A stretch of 24,403 nucleotides of DNA from Saksenaea vasiformis B4078 (taxonomy: Eukaryota > Mucoromycota > Mucoromycetes > Mucorales > Saksenaeaceae), in contig JNDT01001852.1 in the NCBI GenBank assembly GCA_000697055.1, positions 1-24,403 on the forward strand, given 5' to 3'. The notes beneath the pieces are model-generated. The model did not search any database, was not told the DNA's origin, and saw nothing but the letters and a program-made list of their open reading frames with translations. Shown in pieces: positions 1-10,300 of this stretch. Made by a program: the position numbers and the translations under genes. Numbering within the stretch: the first letter of the stretch is position 1; each line of letters opens with the position of its first letter.

Positions 1-2274
1 ATTTTATTTTATCCAGATCTCCTTGGATATTGTCAATACCGACAACAGTTACTCTATTCAAACCTTTCTTTTTCTTTCTTCAAGCTTTACTGCTTAACCA
101 AGTCTTGGTGTTCGACTTAAATCTACACCTGGTGCTCACTCAATTCTGAACCTTTCTATCAACGAACATTACTCAACTGATACCCTTAACAACAATCACC
201 GTCATCCAGCTTACGCTACGACAACACTTGGAACAACACTACCCATATGCAGTAACCGAAAAATACAGCGTAACACCGGGTCAGAGATTAAACTCTTGAA
301 TGTCAGATTCACAGTTGTACCAATCAATACCAGATAACTGGATTTCAGTTACATATGACCAACAGATCTGATTTGGTATTGTGTTCTCCGAACAGCTGTT
401 GTTCTAATTATATGATCGTCAATGATCATAAAATAAGCCTCATAAAAAGTTTTACAATCTCAGTTGAGAAGTGTCTCACATTTACTATAAATATTCATTA
501 AGCAAAATAAAGGCATCGAGATCTTTTTTTTAGTCTGGTTAATTACTGGTCTTCTATCCTATTTTGTTTTACTTCTGTATTCAACATTGTCATATTCTAT
601 ATAGGTAGATATTCTGAAAATTTGTAGATATGAGATTGTTTTCTGAATCAAAAAATAATAAATAAATATGCAACGTTTGAACAGTATTACACTGTATTTT
701 TGACTTGTCAGTATAAGTAGAGATGTTTCCAGGTAGTATTTAAGCATAAATTTAATAACAAAGATAGCTAGTAAAATATAGAAAAAGATAGCTTCAGTAA
801 ATAAAAAGAGTTTGGTTTGTGTGAGCATCAGGTATGGATTTGAGTCAAATACCAAGATTTGAATAAGCAGTAAAGCTTGAGGAAAAGAAAAGTGTCATAT
901 CTGACATTGATCTTTTACTCATAACACTATTTACGCAACTCAATGTCATTATGACATATAAGTGTCATATAGGACGACTCATATTGATGTATAAGTCATA
1001 TCGGTAATGACCGTAACGAAATAAACTCAGAGAGTCACCTATAATTAGTGCAGAACTGAGTATCTTGATCTGAGTGAAATTAAAGATCGGGTACATGAAA
1101 TAACTCTTCTTGATCCAAGATTACAGCAGAAAAGAACAAGAAGAATATGACGGACAAGATAAGAGTATCAAGACGCCCGAAAGGACATGTTTTATCCAAC
1201 CATGACCTTTCTACAAGCTCCACTCTAATTCTTGAATATAAATAGGATAGAAAATGATGTACTAGAACGATATCCTTTTTTTTATTGAACTTGACAATTA
1301 AAAAGAGTCTCAAAGGATTTACTCGTCTGATTTTCCTATTTTTTGATCTATCCATTTATCACAGTCTGTGCTAGGAGTCGGATGCATGCAAAGTGGAATA
1401 GGATCAATGGTCTTTAGATTAACTGTAATATTTGTGAGAGAAAGCAACGAAGTAAAGTAGACAAGCTGTCTGGAGTAAAAAGAAAAAGAAAGCATGACTC
1501 GATGCACAACGCAAATGTTTGCTTCTATAATAGTATGTACCATTGCATCGTGGGATAGTACCCGAGTGCATCCTGATTACTGTTTACACTTATCAGTTAT
1601 ATCTAGAAGTATGTAGAACAGGCGGTAATAAGAGGTAAGCATCAATACAAGTAGTTTATTTGGAAAACGTTCGACTGGACACTATCGTACTGTCCGCCTG
1701 TATTTATTACAGAGCGGAGATTATTCGTATAAAATACAGGATCGTTATTGCGTCCGCTTAAAGCGTGGAGACACAAGTAGCAGTACGGCTACAGCTTCGG
1801 CCGTAGTGCACTGCCCAGTCGAGTAGGGCGTATATTCGATCGTGTCAGCAGAGATAGAATGAGAATAAGAGAATAGTTGAAAGATAGTCGACAACATCTT
1901 TTGTTTTAAAAATATGATTCGTATAGGATAATTCTCTGTCGTTTTGCAACGCCTCTCCTTACAGGCTTAATAACATCAACAAAAAGGTTTTAAGATAGAC
2001 AAAAGATAAACTCATGCTACAGGTAATACCTTCACCTGATATTCTACACTTCATACAATATTTTTTTGGTGCTGTTGTTGTTGTAAATAAAAGTGACGAG
2101 TTGACAGGTAGAAACTTAGAAAAAATTGGTATAATAACGGATGATAGCGTTTGAATAGATCTGGCACTAGCTTATCGGAAGGGTATCCAAGACGTTCGCT
2201 TATCTCGCTTGTCAGCCGAAGAAATTTCACTAACCGGTTGTCAGTTATCAATCAATCGCTTGCTCAAGAAAGAT
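1..2274. other. AT-rich intergenic region, no supported gene
   Basis: I see no supported gene in this stretch. It is strongly AT-rich. Open frames on the minus strand at 559-855, 1080-1355 and 1319-1543 encode low-complexity hydrophobic or lysine-rich peptides with no family signature and no splice-linked partners. The right end (about 2040-2274) holds the 3' untranslated region of the kinesin gene, including a short GTT-triplet run near 2070-2083. No tRNA- or rRNA-like fold was noticed by eye. A cluster of short palindromic repeats at 891-1000 is listed separately. Confidence 0.5.
891..1000. repeat. cluster of TGTCAT/ATGACA palindromic short repeats
   Basis: The 10-mer AGTGTCATAT occurs at 891-900 and again at 961-970, exactly 70 bp apart. 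Between them is a perfect odd palindrome, TGTCATTATGACA, at 944-956. Related GTCATAT/TCATAT words follow at about 979-1000. The copies are seen directly. Whether they bind a regulator or are a chance feature of AT-rich DNA cannot be judged, since no gene start lies within 1 kb. Confidence 0.4.
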
Positions 2275-5200
2275 TTACCTATCCACGGCAACGCCTCCTC
2301 CTCGGAGTGGTTTCGCAATTCTGCCAAACGTCATACCAATAGCACCCTGTGCCTTTTGAGATCGAGCCTGTTCTATTCGATCTCGGACAGCCTGCATCTG
2401 TGTGTCAAACCTAACATTAAGAAAAAGTCTGTTAGTTACAGGTTGGCCTATTGATGGACCATACCTTTCGTGTTGAACAGCAAGCTGTTGCTGTGTATCG
2501 CGCAGTAACACTTCCAGGTTTTCAATGCGGTCATCACGGACCTGGAGATTGCGTTCTGACGTTATCAGATCTTTCTTCAGTTGCGAATTTTGCGAGACCA
2601 GCTTTTCAATAATCATCTTGTTAGATCATAAAGTTCCTGGGTTATACATTCAATACCTGTCTCTGGACATTTGTTAATTGTTCAAGATTCCGCTCCAAGA
2701 CGCTTATTTTCTTTTGTTGCGCTTTGTTGCTAGTTGCACGAACGACATTGCTGTACTGTTCACGCGTATTATCCAGCGATATCTCCAATTCCACAACCCG
2801 TTCACATCGATTTTGTAGATCGCGCATTAAGGCTTTCTTCGTTAGCTCAAATTCCGCTAATTGTTGTGCCATTCGTTTTCGGACTTGTTCGAGCTCTTTC
2901 TCTTTCACGGGTGATACCTGTATGATACCCTTTGGCCGCGACGATAGTGCCGTCTGCATAATTAATAATATACATTAGTAGACTGAGTTGCTATTTTGCG
3001 ACGTTATCTATACCAGCAGCTGCTCGTTCGCTGTTTTCAGCTCTTCCACGCTTGTCGTCAGCCTATTGCCTATTTCTTCCTTTCGTTCGAGCTCTTCTTC
3101 CAATTCGGCGATCTCACGTTCCTGGGCTTCTCTCCTTGCAGCGTGCTGGTTCTCCAGCTTAGTCTACGAGCAGGTTCAATACAGCTATATACGGCGCTTG
3201 CATGTCACCTTAAGCTCCGCAATGGTATCAGCGACCTTTGCATTCGGATCCGCTTTTTGTTCTTCTTCAGCGATAGTTTTATCCAGTAATTCTTCGTACT
3301 CTGCTTCAAGGGAAGCAAGTCGATGCTCAAGGTCCAGGCGCTTATTTGTGATGCTCCCCTTCTCCTCGTTTAGCTGTTGTATTGTAATTTTTTTTTGTTC
3401 AATAGTTTCTTTTACATGCGCCAGCTCTTCCTGCAAAGCTGCAAGCTCATCATGAGTCACTGATGCAGTTCCTACGTCTGCATCAAGCTCATCAGGGGTA
3501 TCAGTTTGTTCTCCATTTCCAGTGATATTATCCTGTTTTGCATGTTAGTCGACTATGATATAAGATGTATAACGTGTATACCAGAGCATCTGGTGATCTC
3601 TCCGATTCATTAACTTCCGGTTGGGCTTCGCGCAGCTGAGCAAGGGTCGCTTTGAGTGAATCCCTATCAGCTAAAAGTTCCTGATTGTGCTCCCTCAAAG
3701 AGTCCAACGTGATTGCTCTTTCTTTGCTTTCATACGATATCTTTTGAAGCTCGACTTTCGCTTCGTTTAATTCTGTTGTCACCTGCTGGTGTTCCATTGA
3801 TATAGCCTTTTCTCGCTCTTTTAGTTGTACGAGCTCTGTTTGCATCTCCTCGATCTGCTTTTCACGGCTCGCTAATTCGGTTTCCTAAGTACTTTTTGTC
3901 AGCTCAAGATAATATTGATATGTAGATTACTTTTTCAGCAATCTGATCAATCAGCTCGTTCTCTCGTTTTAGCAGCTCATCTCTTTCGTCTTTTTCTAAA
4001 GCAATAGCTGGTGTACACGGCCGTGAATCATCAACCAAAGGCTTAAATGCTGGTGCTGGGGTCTGCGACATTTCACCCTTGTTCATCTTCTCCATAGAGA
4101 CCCATTTTACTTCCGGTACCGTTCCACCGGATCTCCAAATCGTAATTTCTCCCTCCAATGCTGAGATATATTGTTGATATGAAACCGAATCTCCCTTGAC
4201 CTTTTTCAGAAGAGCCTTCAATTCAGCAGGAGAAAGATCCGCATTGACTTTGGCCTTGTTCTTGATTGTCTTCGCACGGACACCAAATCGCAACGTGCTT
4301 ACGGTTTCTGCTTCGTTGTAGGATGATGGAGAGCAGTTGATAATAAGAGTTGTACGAGAATTTCCTCCCAAAGACTCTTGAAGAATACGAGTCAGCTTGG
4401 AATCACGGTAAGGGATGTGATTTGACTAAGACAATCGTCAGTATAAAATCAACTTTGAAAATGTTTCATTGCCTTTCCGTCCGTCAAAGCGTTAATAACC
4501 ATGCCAAGGGCAGTTAATGATTTGTTGATTTTTTTGGCCTCTTCAAGAGTTTGGCCGGATGCACCAGTTTTTCCGACCTTTTCAGAGCCTGCCAAGTCTA
4601 CCAAATATAATTTTCCACTTTTAGCTGCACCTGTATCCAGGTTTTTTTGAGTGATGGTAACCATCACGAGTGAATGACTTCTAGAACTCTCGGCATTCAT
4701 ATCTAAAATTTGCTAGTTAGGGCAAGACTGAGTCATCTTTACAAGGAACCTACGTGTGTATGCAACTACACGGTTGTTTCCACCGCGTCGCATCACTTCA
4801 TATACCTCTTCAGTCGAAGAGACATATACTTCCAAAACGCCTTTAACGTAAACACCTTTTGTTTTATCTTCGTGGATCGGAAGGTTATCCTGGGAAGCTG
4901 CAGAAAATTCAGTATGATGATGCTATCTGCAGGTGTTATGACTTACGATTCAAAAGATCGCGCACTTTCTCCATGTAAATTTCCATGTAGGATACTTTGA
5001 CGGTGAATTCCATATTAGGAGGAGCCGCAAGGATACTTTCAAATATCTGCTCCACAATACGCGGGATAATGCCTTTATTTTCTTGATCATCGATATCCGA
5101 TCCCTATAGAACATGAGTATGAGAGCAAAGGTAATAAAGGAAGTGTTGTTTTACCATCATTGTGAACGTTTTGCCAGAGCCCGTTTGACCATAGGCAAAG

Positions 5201-5555
5201 ACGGTACCGTTATAGCCCGCAACGACGTCTACAATAATGGGATGAGCGGAGAACCAAATGGTGCATAAAACAACGCACCATCAACGATGGACTTGATCGA
5301 ATACTCAAAAATATCTTGTTGTCGGGTATTGGAGCCGAAGATCCTGTCAAACGCAAAACTAGCCTGCGTTTCTTTTCCCTACGAAATAGAAGTTTAAAAC
5401 GATAGAACGCTTTTGAATATCTAGTATCGCACAACCTTGATCGCAACGTTGGTTCCTTCATCGTTGATATCAATAATAGGTACACCTCCTTCTCTGATCT
5501 CTAATTTGTTTTGAGGTCTAAATCGACAAACAACTTTAATATTGGTGCCAGACAT
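2275..5555 (-). CDS. conventional kinesin (kinesin-1) heavy chain, fungal type
   Basis: Plus-end-directed microtubule motor that moves vesicles and other cargo along hyphae. Twelve exons join to 911 aa, close to the roughly 930 aa of known fungal kinesin-1. Introns are 5379-5435, 5229-5278, 5104-5154, 4898-4946, 4703-4753, 4426-4472, 3885-3930, 3533-3581, 3164-3208, 2954-3013 and 2617-2656. The N-terminus (VVCRFRPQN) is typical. The P-loop GQTGSGKT is at residues 87-94, switch I NAESSRSH at 201-208 and switch II DLAGSE at 234-239. A charged coiled-coil stalk follows. The tail has the fungal signature [12 protein letters not shown] and ends with IAKPLRGG (898-905), the autoinhibitory IAK-type motif. 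No light-chain gene is nearby, and fungal kinesin-1 is known to act without light chains. The start is the ATG at 5553-5555, directly before the motor domain. All exon phases agree. Confidence 0.96.
4426..4472 (-). other. GC-AG intron inside the kinesin motor domain
   Basis: This 47-nt intron starts AAG|GCAATG and ends CTTAG|TCA, with a good branch-like CTGAC. Using the GC donor joins GK to [13 protein letters not shown] in frame, the invariant kinesin motor motif. The nearest GT (GTTGAT, 17 nt inside) gives the wrong frame. Non-canonical GC donors are a small minority of fungal introns. All other introns I placed in this window have GT donors. Confidence 0.85.
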
Positions 5556-6080
5556 TGAGATTGTGTGGAAAGGTGCGGAAAAGATTCAAGATGTAGTGAT
5601 GTGGAGCCTGCTATGAGCAGTAATGAGTCTCAACAGATGAATAAAAGAAAAAAAGAGCTATTGTACTTGATCCAATCTAACGCGTCCCAGATGAAGAAGG
5701 CACAAACGGGAAACGGATCTTGGCTCCGGCAGTCATCTCCGAAGGGCAAATCCCTTCGGACACCACGACGGAAGTCACAGTATCCACCATTTCCATAAAA
5801 CTTGTAGGGATGCAGTGATGCACACAGAGGATGTCAGAACATATAGTATGACTACAGGATTTCTACACTTAACCAGCGACGCATGTTTTCTTTTTTAAAA
5901 TATGTTTGATATAGAATCGACTGAAAGAAAGCCTCGAATCACGGATGGCTTGCAGGAAAGGCGTGAAGTGTCACAAACCTGAGTATAATCTGGAAAAGCT
6001 CAAAAAGCATACATTGACTACCTGAATATCGCACCGTATTATTTACTGTTATACATGTAATTAAGCTACAAGAAACCAGG
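5556..6080. promoter_or_regulatory. kinesin upstream region
   Basis: Immediately upstream of the kinesin start on the minus strand, so it should hold its promoter and leader. No clear TATA or CCAAT box can be assigned by eye. A plus-strand frame at 5565-5798 encodes a lysine/arginine-rich 77-residue peptide of no recognisable family, and I do not call it a gene. Nothing else is supported here. Confidence 0.3.
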
Positions 6081-6840
6081 TATCCATGCCATATATGAGA
6101 TTTCCAAAACGGACGTCAACCCTGTCGCCTCGAAATCAAAAAAGATTTGCCGACTAGTCTTAGCCTTCCGCAGTCTATGCGCCATTCTATACAGGTGGAT
6201 ATCTCAAGAGAACTATAACGACATCATTTGTTCTGTGAATATCGATCGCAACGCACCGTTCGGATTACACCTGGAATTTGATGGGGATGTTTTTTATGCC
6301 GAAGGAAAGCTAGTGTGTTCGTCTACCGACTCTGTTCCAGCGCGGCTCCTACTACAGAATTTTCCGGTATGAAAAGAACTAGCAGCATCGGCAATGTACT
6401 CAAGTACTGTAAAGTATGCATGCTCTTTAGATGTTCAACAGCGATCATGTGGGTACGGATTTCCGAAGGAATCATCTCCGAAAGTGACAGGCGCGTTTTC
6501 TAAATTTGTAGGAACCCCTTTGCCCTCGGAAACGACGATTCTCAGAAGCAACAATGAAATTTTCATCGCATTAAGCGATAGGATAAATAAAATGTCTCTT
6601 CCTTCGATCTCTACTATAGTTCCTGGTTAACCATTATCTGTGATGCAGGACACCTGTCAAACACAACCAATCCTACTTCGTGCCTGATTTCATGTGATTT
6701 CCTGTGTGACCAATCTATCTTTCAGATCTCTGGCCACGGTAACCAGTGCTTATCCTTAAAGTCACAAGAATCTTCTTACTACGTAGAAAAAGCGCAGCTA
6801 CAAACCATTCGATTTAGAAAAACTGCTTGCTCAAAGTCTT
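6081..6840 (+). pseudogene. decayed arrestin-like gene
   Basis: Pieces of an arrestin-like protein are scattered over shifting frames. Frame one, open up to about 6370 but without a start codon, reads LHLEFDGDVFYAEGKLVCSS, matching the N-terminal beta-strand pattern of alpha-arrestins. The next piece (FSGMKRT, about 6365-6385) lies in a neighbouring frame. A third frame from about 6397 to the stop at 6628-6630 gives VKYACSLDVQQ, like the arrestin strand 'IKYtcsLkVq', and then a LPSI..IVPG segment like the start of the C-terminal domain. A further piece at about 6735-6835 has SYYVEKAQLQTIRFR. Intron placements tested did not reconcile these frames, and a central part is missing. Arrestin-related proteins act as cargo adaptors for ubiquitin-dependent endocytosis, a role this copy cannot fill if it is broken as it looks. 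The family call is by pattern memory, not a search. Confidence 0.45.
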
Positions 6841-7365
6841 CACTGGATGTATGTAAAGCAAAGGCCCTGCATTAATTGGATAATGTCTCGTGACACGTCG
6901 AATGTGAGTTACACCATGAAAAGATATGAAAGCGCAGTACCAAACATTTTCATAGCACGGTTGTACTTGGTGCAACAAAAAAGCGCATGGTTGGATAGTG
7001 TATCCGCAAAGAAATCCAACCGCTATCAGAAATGTGTATCTATGAATGCTACCATAAACAAGTATGTATGCATCTCATGCATTATCAAAGCTTCTGGTTA
7101 AAAACAGTTTACTGTAAGGATGTTGATATAACATAAAATAAATGCATAGTAATGGACAATAAGTTAAAGCGTTAAAACAGGATTAAGTGAACATGTAAAA
7201 TTACTGTGAATGCGTTCAAACTCGTCAACACTGCCGAGTTGGACACAATGCACGCCGGATGATCCGGCTGGGTATGATGTGCGAGGAATTTGGATTTTTG
7301 CCAATAAATGAGATAATAGAGGGGTCTACAAATAAAATAAAAAAAAATAAGCATCTTTAAACGTG
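6841..7365. other. intergenic, dynactin 3' side
   Basis: Between the arrestin-like relic and the dynactin stop codon. It should include the dynactin 3' untranslated region, with AATAAAATAA-like sequence on the minus strand near 7320-7345. A plus-strand frame at 6847-7101 (84 codons, cysteine-rich) has no recognisable family and may be a further remnant of the relic. No RNA gene was noticed. Confidence 0.35.
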
Positions 7366-10300
7366 TTACTTTTGCGTGCCTACCTCTTTTCCTACAATCG
7401 AGGGTGCTCGCCCTGAGTTCGGAGCCCGAAGCTGATCTATCTTGCGTTGCAGTTGGCTGCTGCGTTGTTTCAGAGTCTGCATTACACATTGTTGTGCCTG
7501 GTATTGATAATCGGGGGTCTTTCTGACGCTATTCCACTTATTGGAAGGATGTGATAGCTGTACCACCTTTGGTGCTGCACTAGCAGTCCTAATGTCCTTA
7601 GCCAGTACTCTAGTTTCAGCTGCGATAGATCGCACAAGTTCTCTACTTTCATTGGATTCATGTTTGACGATGTCGGGGAGTCGAGCAAGGTGTAGTTCTC
7701 GTGCATAATTATCAGATTTCAGCTGGGCGTTTTCCGCTCGCAGGTATCGAATAGCTGCCTTGAGAACATCCATCTATTCGCTTGTTGAGGAACGCAGTAA
7801 TGGCTCAGCACGATCGGTTACCTGGCTGCCCATATTTGTAGCAGTTTCGTCATCTATCAAAGATTCACCAAGCTCGAATGCTTTTTTCTGAGATGAAAGA
7901 CGCTTTTCTTCTTTCTTAGTAACTGATTTCTTCAGTTCTAAATTCTTCTGTTGAAGAGTGTTGTACTCTGATTGTAAGTTTTCCATTGCCTCTGCATACA
8001 CCTGCTTTTGAGCTTCTGCCTTCTCTAGTGCCTCTTCTAAACCGCTCATCTGCTCGGCTTCTTTCCTTGCGATTTCCATACGCTTCTCAAGCAAGTCGAT
8101 TTTAACACCAGACTCCTGTAACGCTTGATCCTGCATGTCGGTAAGTAACGACCAAGCAAGTAATGATTCACCGTACCTTCATCTTAATGTCCTTAATAAG
8201 TTTAACGATCTCATCATTGTGCTGCTGTAAACGTCGTTCCATATCATGGTTGACTACCACCTCTGCCTTCATATCAGAAGCGCGTTGAATCCAAGGTGCG
8301 ACACCAGTGGCAACTAACAAATATTAGTGTTTTTCTTTCCTAAAGTTCGCTTACTTTTGTCCATCTTGCTCTCCGTTTCTACTCGTGTGAGAGTGTTGGT
8401 CAGTTCATTGACCAGGGATTTCAAGGTTTTCAATCCTCCTTCCCACATAGTACTCTCAGCAATCTCCAAGACATCTTCGGCGCTGCTGTAAATAATTTGT
8501 TGAATAGCAGCAGAACTAATATCTTCCCTGCATGCACGCTTCGCGTCCATGTATGTGATAATTTGCTTATAAACCTATGTAACAGTCAGCTTCCTTAGGG
8601 TATCAAGACGTGGGCATTACCGCGAAACAGAACCGACTTAATTTGCTACTAATAGCGTACAAAGTCTTAAATCGATGCAGGTGCTCGGCCTTGAGCGTGA
8701 GTGCTTGCTCCGAAAGATCGTCCAATTTTCGAATTAATTTTCTAAATTGATTGTGAGACAGATAATACGTAGCTTATATATTACCTTGCTATGACCTTTG
8801 TGTTCTTCGATTGTATAATCATGCGATTCAAGGGTTCAAAGTAATTGTAGTCCAAATGTTCGAGCCCCTCCACCGTATCGATGCCTATATAACCATTAGA
8901 TCTAAATTTCGAGTCAATGGCGTTGTACCTTCAATATGTACGGCATGATCAACGGCTTGTTTGATGAATGTCAGTTCAATCGTCATACGGTCAGCGTTAA
9001 GATCAAGGGCTCTCGTTAAACCAAAGAATTGATCTGCGTTATTCGCTTCATTATTCTCCAAAAGGTATGCTTCAGTCAAATGCTCTAGCTGCGCAATCAT
9101 CCTAAAGACCATCAAAGTTATAATACAAGACTTCATTATTCCATTATATTACCTTTGGAGTTCTGTCGAGCATTCGGCTTCATTAACCTCGTCCGTTCGG
9201 AAAAGTTCAACGACAGCATTCAATCTGTGTTCTGTCGTTAGTTCTAGCACCAAAGGAATAACCTTACAACCTTCTTTCTGTGCCAATCAGATCCTGATAT
9301 ACTCTGCTCATACGAACGAACGTATCCGGGTCACAGTGTTTGATAAATGTAACAAAACGTTTGGCAAGGTCACTGAGCCATCCCGCCTTTTGGCGTACCT
9401 AGATAACGGTTGTAAGCACCAATTTCGATCTTGCTGCAATTTTTTTTTATACCTCGCAAACAGCTATCAAGTCCTCGGTTACTGTCTCCATAATCTTTTC
9501 ACTGACGGGGTGTGTTTGATCAAGGTGCTTAATGATAAGTTCTGCTTTGAATACAATGCGTTTGAATAGGAGTAAACAAGAAATAGGATCATTTTCGGTT
9601 TTAAAGAATGAATCTGGCAAGTATGGCTGAAAAAAAAATTGGTTAGTGTCATTGCTGCTACAGCTGCTGCAGACCTGGATATAAGAAAGACGATCAGTTG
9701 CTTGAGCAACGTCCAGTTTACGCAATTCCAAATCGATAGCTTTGGCTTGAGTTTTCATCACAGTTGACTGAAGTTGCAGATTCAAGGACATCATGGCTTG
9801 CGACTGGCTGCTCAGTACTTCTTTTTCTGATTGCTGGTTTTCTTCCTTTTTGCGTAGATGTTCAAGGTCACTGCACATAATTGGTAAATCATCTCTACAC
9901 AGGTACAATTATACCTCTGCAAATTGAGAACCAGCTCTCGGAACTGTTGGATAGTTGATTCATAGTCAGCATTTGTTTCTTCTGAAGATCTTATTCTCTC
10001 AAGCTGTTCGCGCAGTAACATATCTCTGTGATCTGCATTTGCAGTTACTGTCATGTCGCAAATGTGGGTTTGGACATACCTATTTCGTCCTGAAGTTGCT
10101 TTTCGGTCTCTATGTGATTCTCTTCCAGTTCGTCCGCTAGTTCTTTCAATGCTTCAAGATCATCGACAGTCGTCTGCAATTCTTCGATCCGTTCGTTCAA
10201 GCTCAGATTCTTTTCTGTCAGTTGGTCCACTAAATCTTCCGAGCAAAGTGCGTCGTCCAACTGCTGTTTTAAATCTTCAACTTGCATCTCCGTCGTTCCA

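Noticed and set aside
559..855. 98-codon minus-strand hydrophobic frame
   Set aside because: Composition is what AT-rich DNA gives by chance; no motif or introns linking it to other exons.
1755..1805. Small hairpins (CGCTTAAAGCG, and TACGGC/GCCGTA around a 10-nt loop) that briefly suggested a structured RNA or tRNA
   Set aside because: Stems are only 5-6 bp, no T-loop or cloverleaf arrangement, and no further conserved element.
2988..3455. 155-codon plus-strand Ser-rich frame
   Set aside because: Antisense shadow of kinesin coiled-coil exons, whose splice structure and homology are clear.
5565..5798. Plus-strand lysine/arginine-rich 77-codon frame upstream of kinesin
   Set aside because: No family signature, no splice partner, overlaps the kinesin leader on the other strand.
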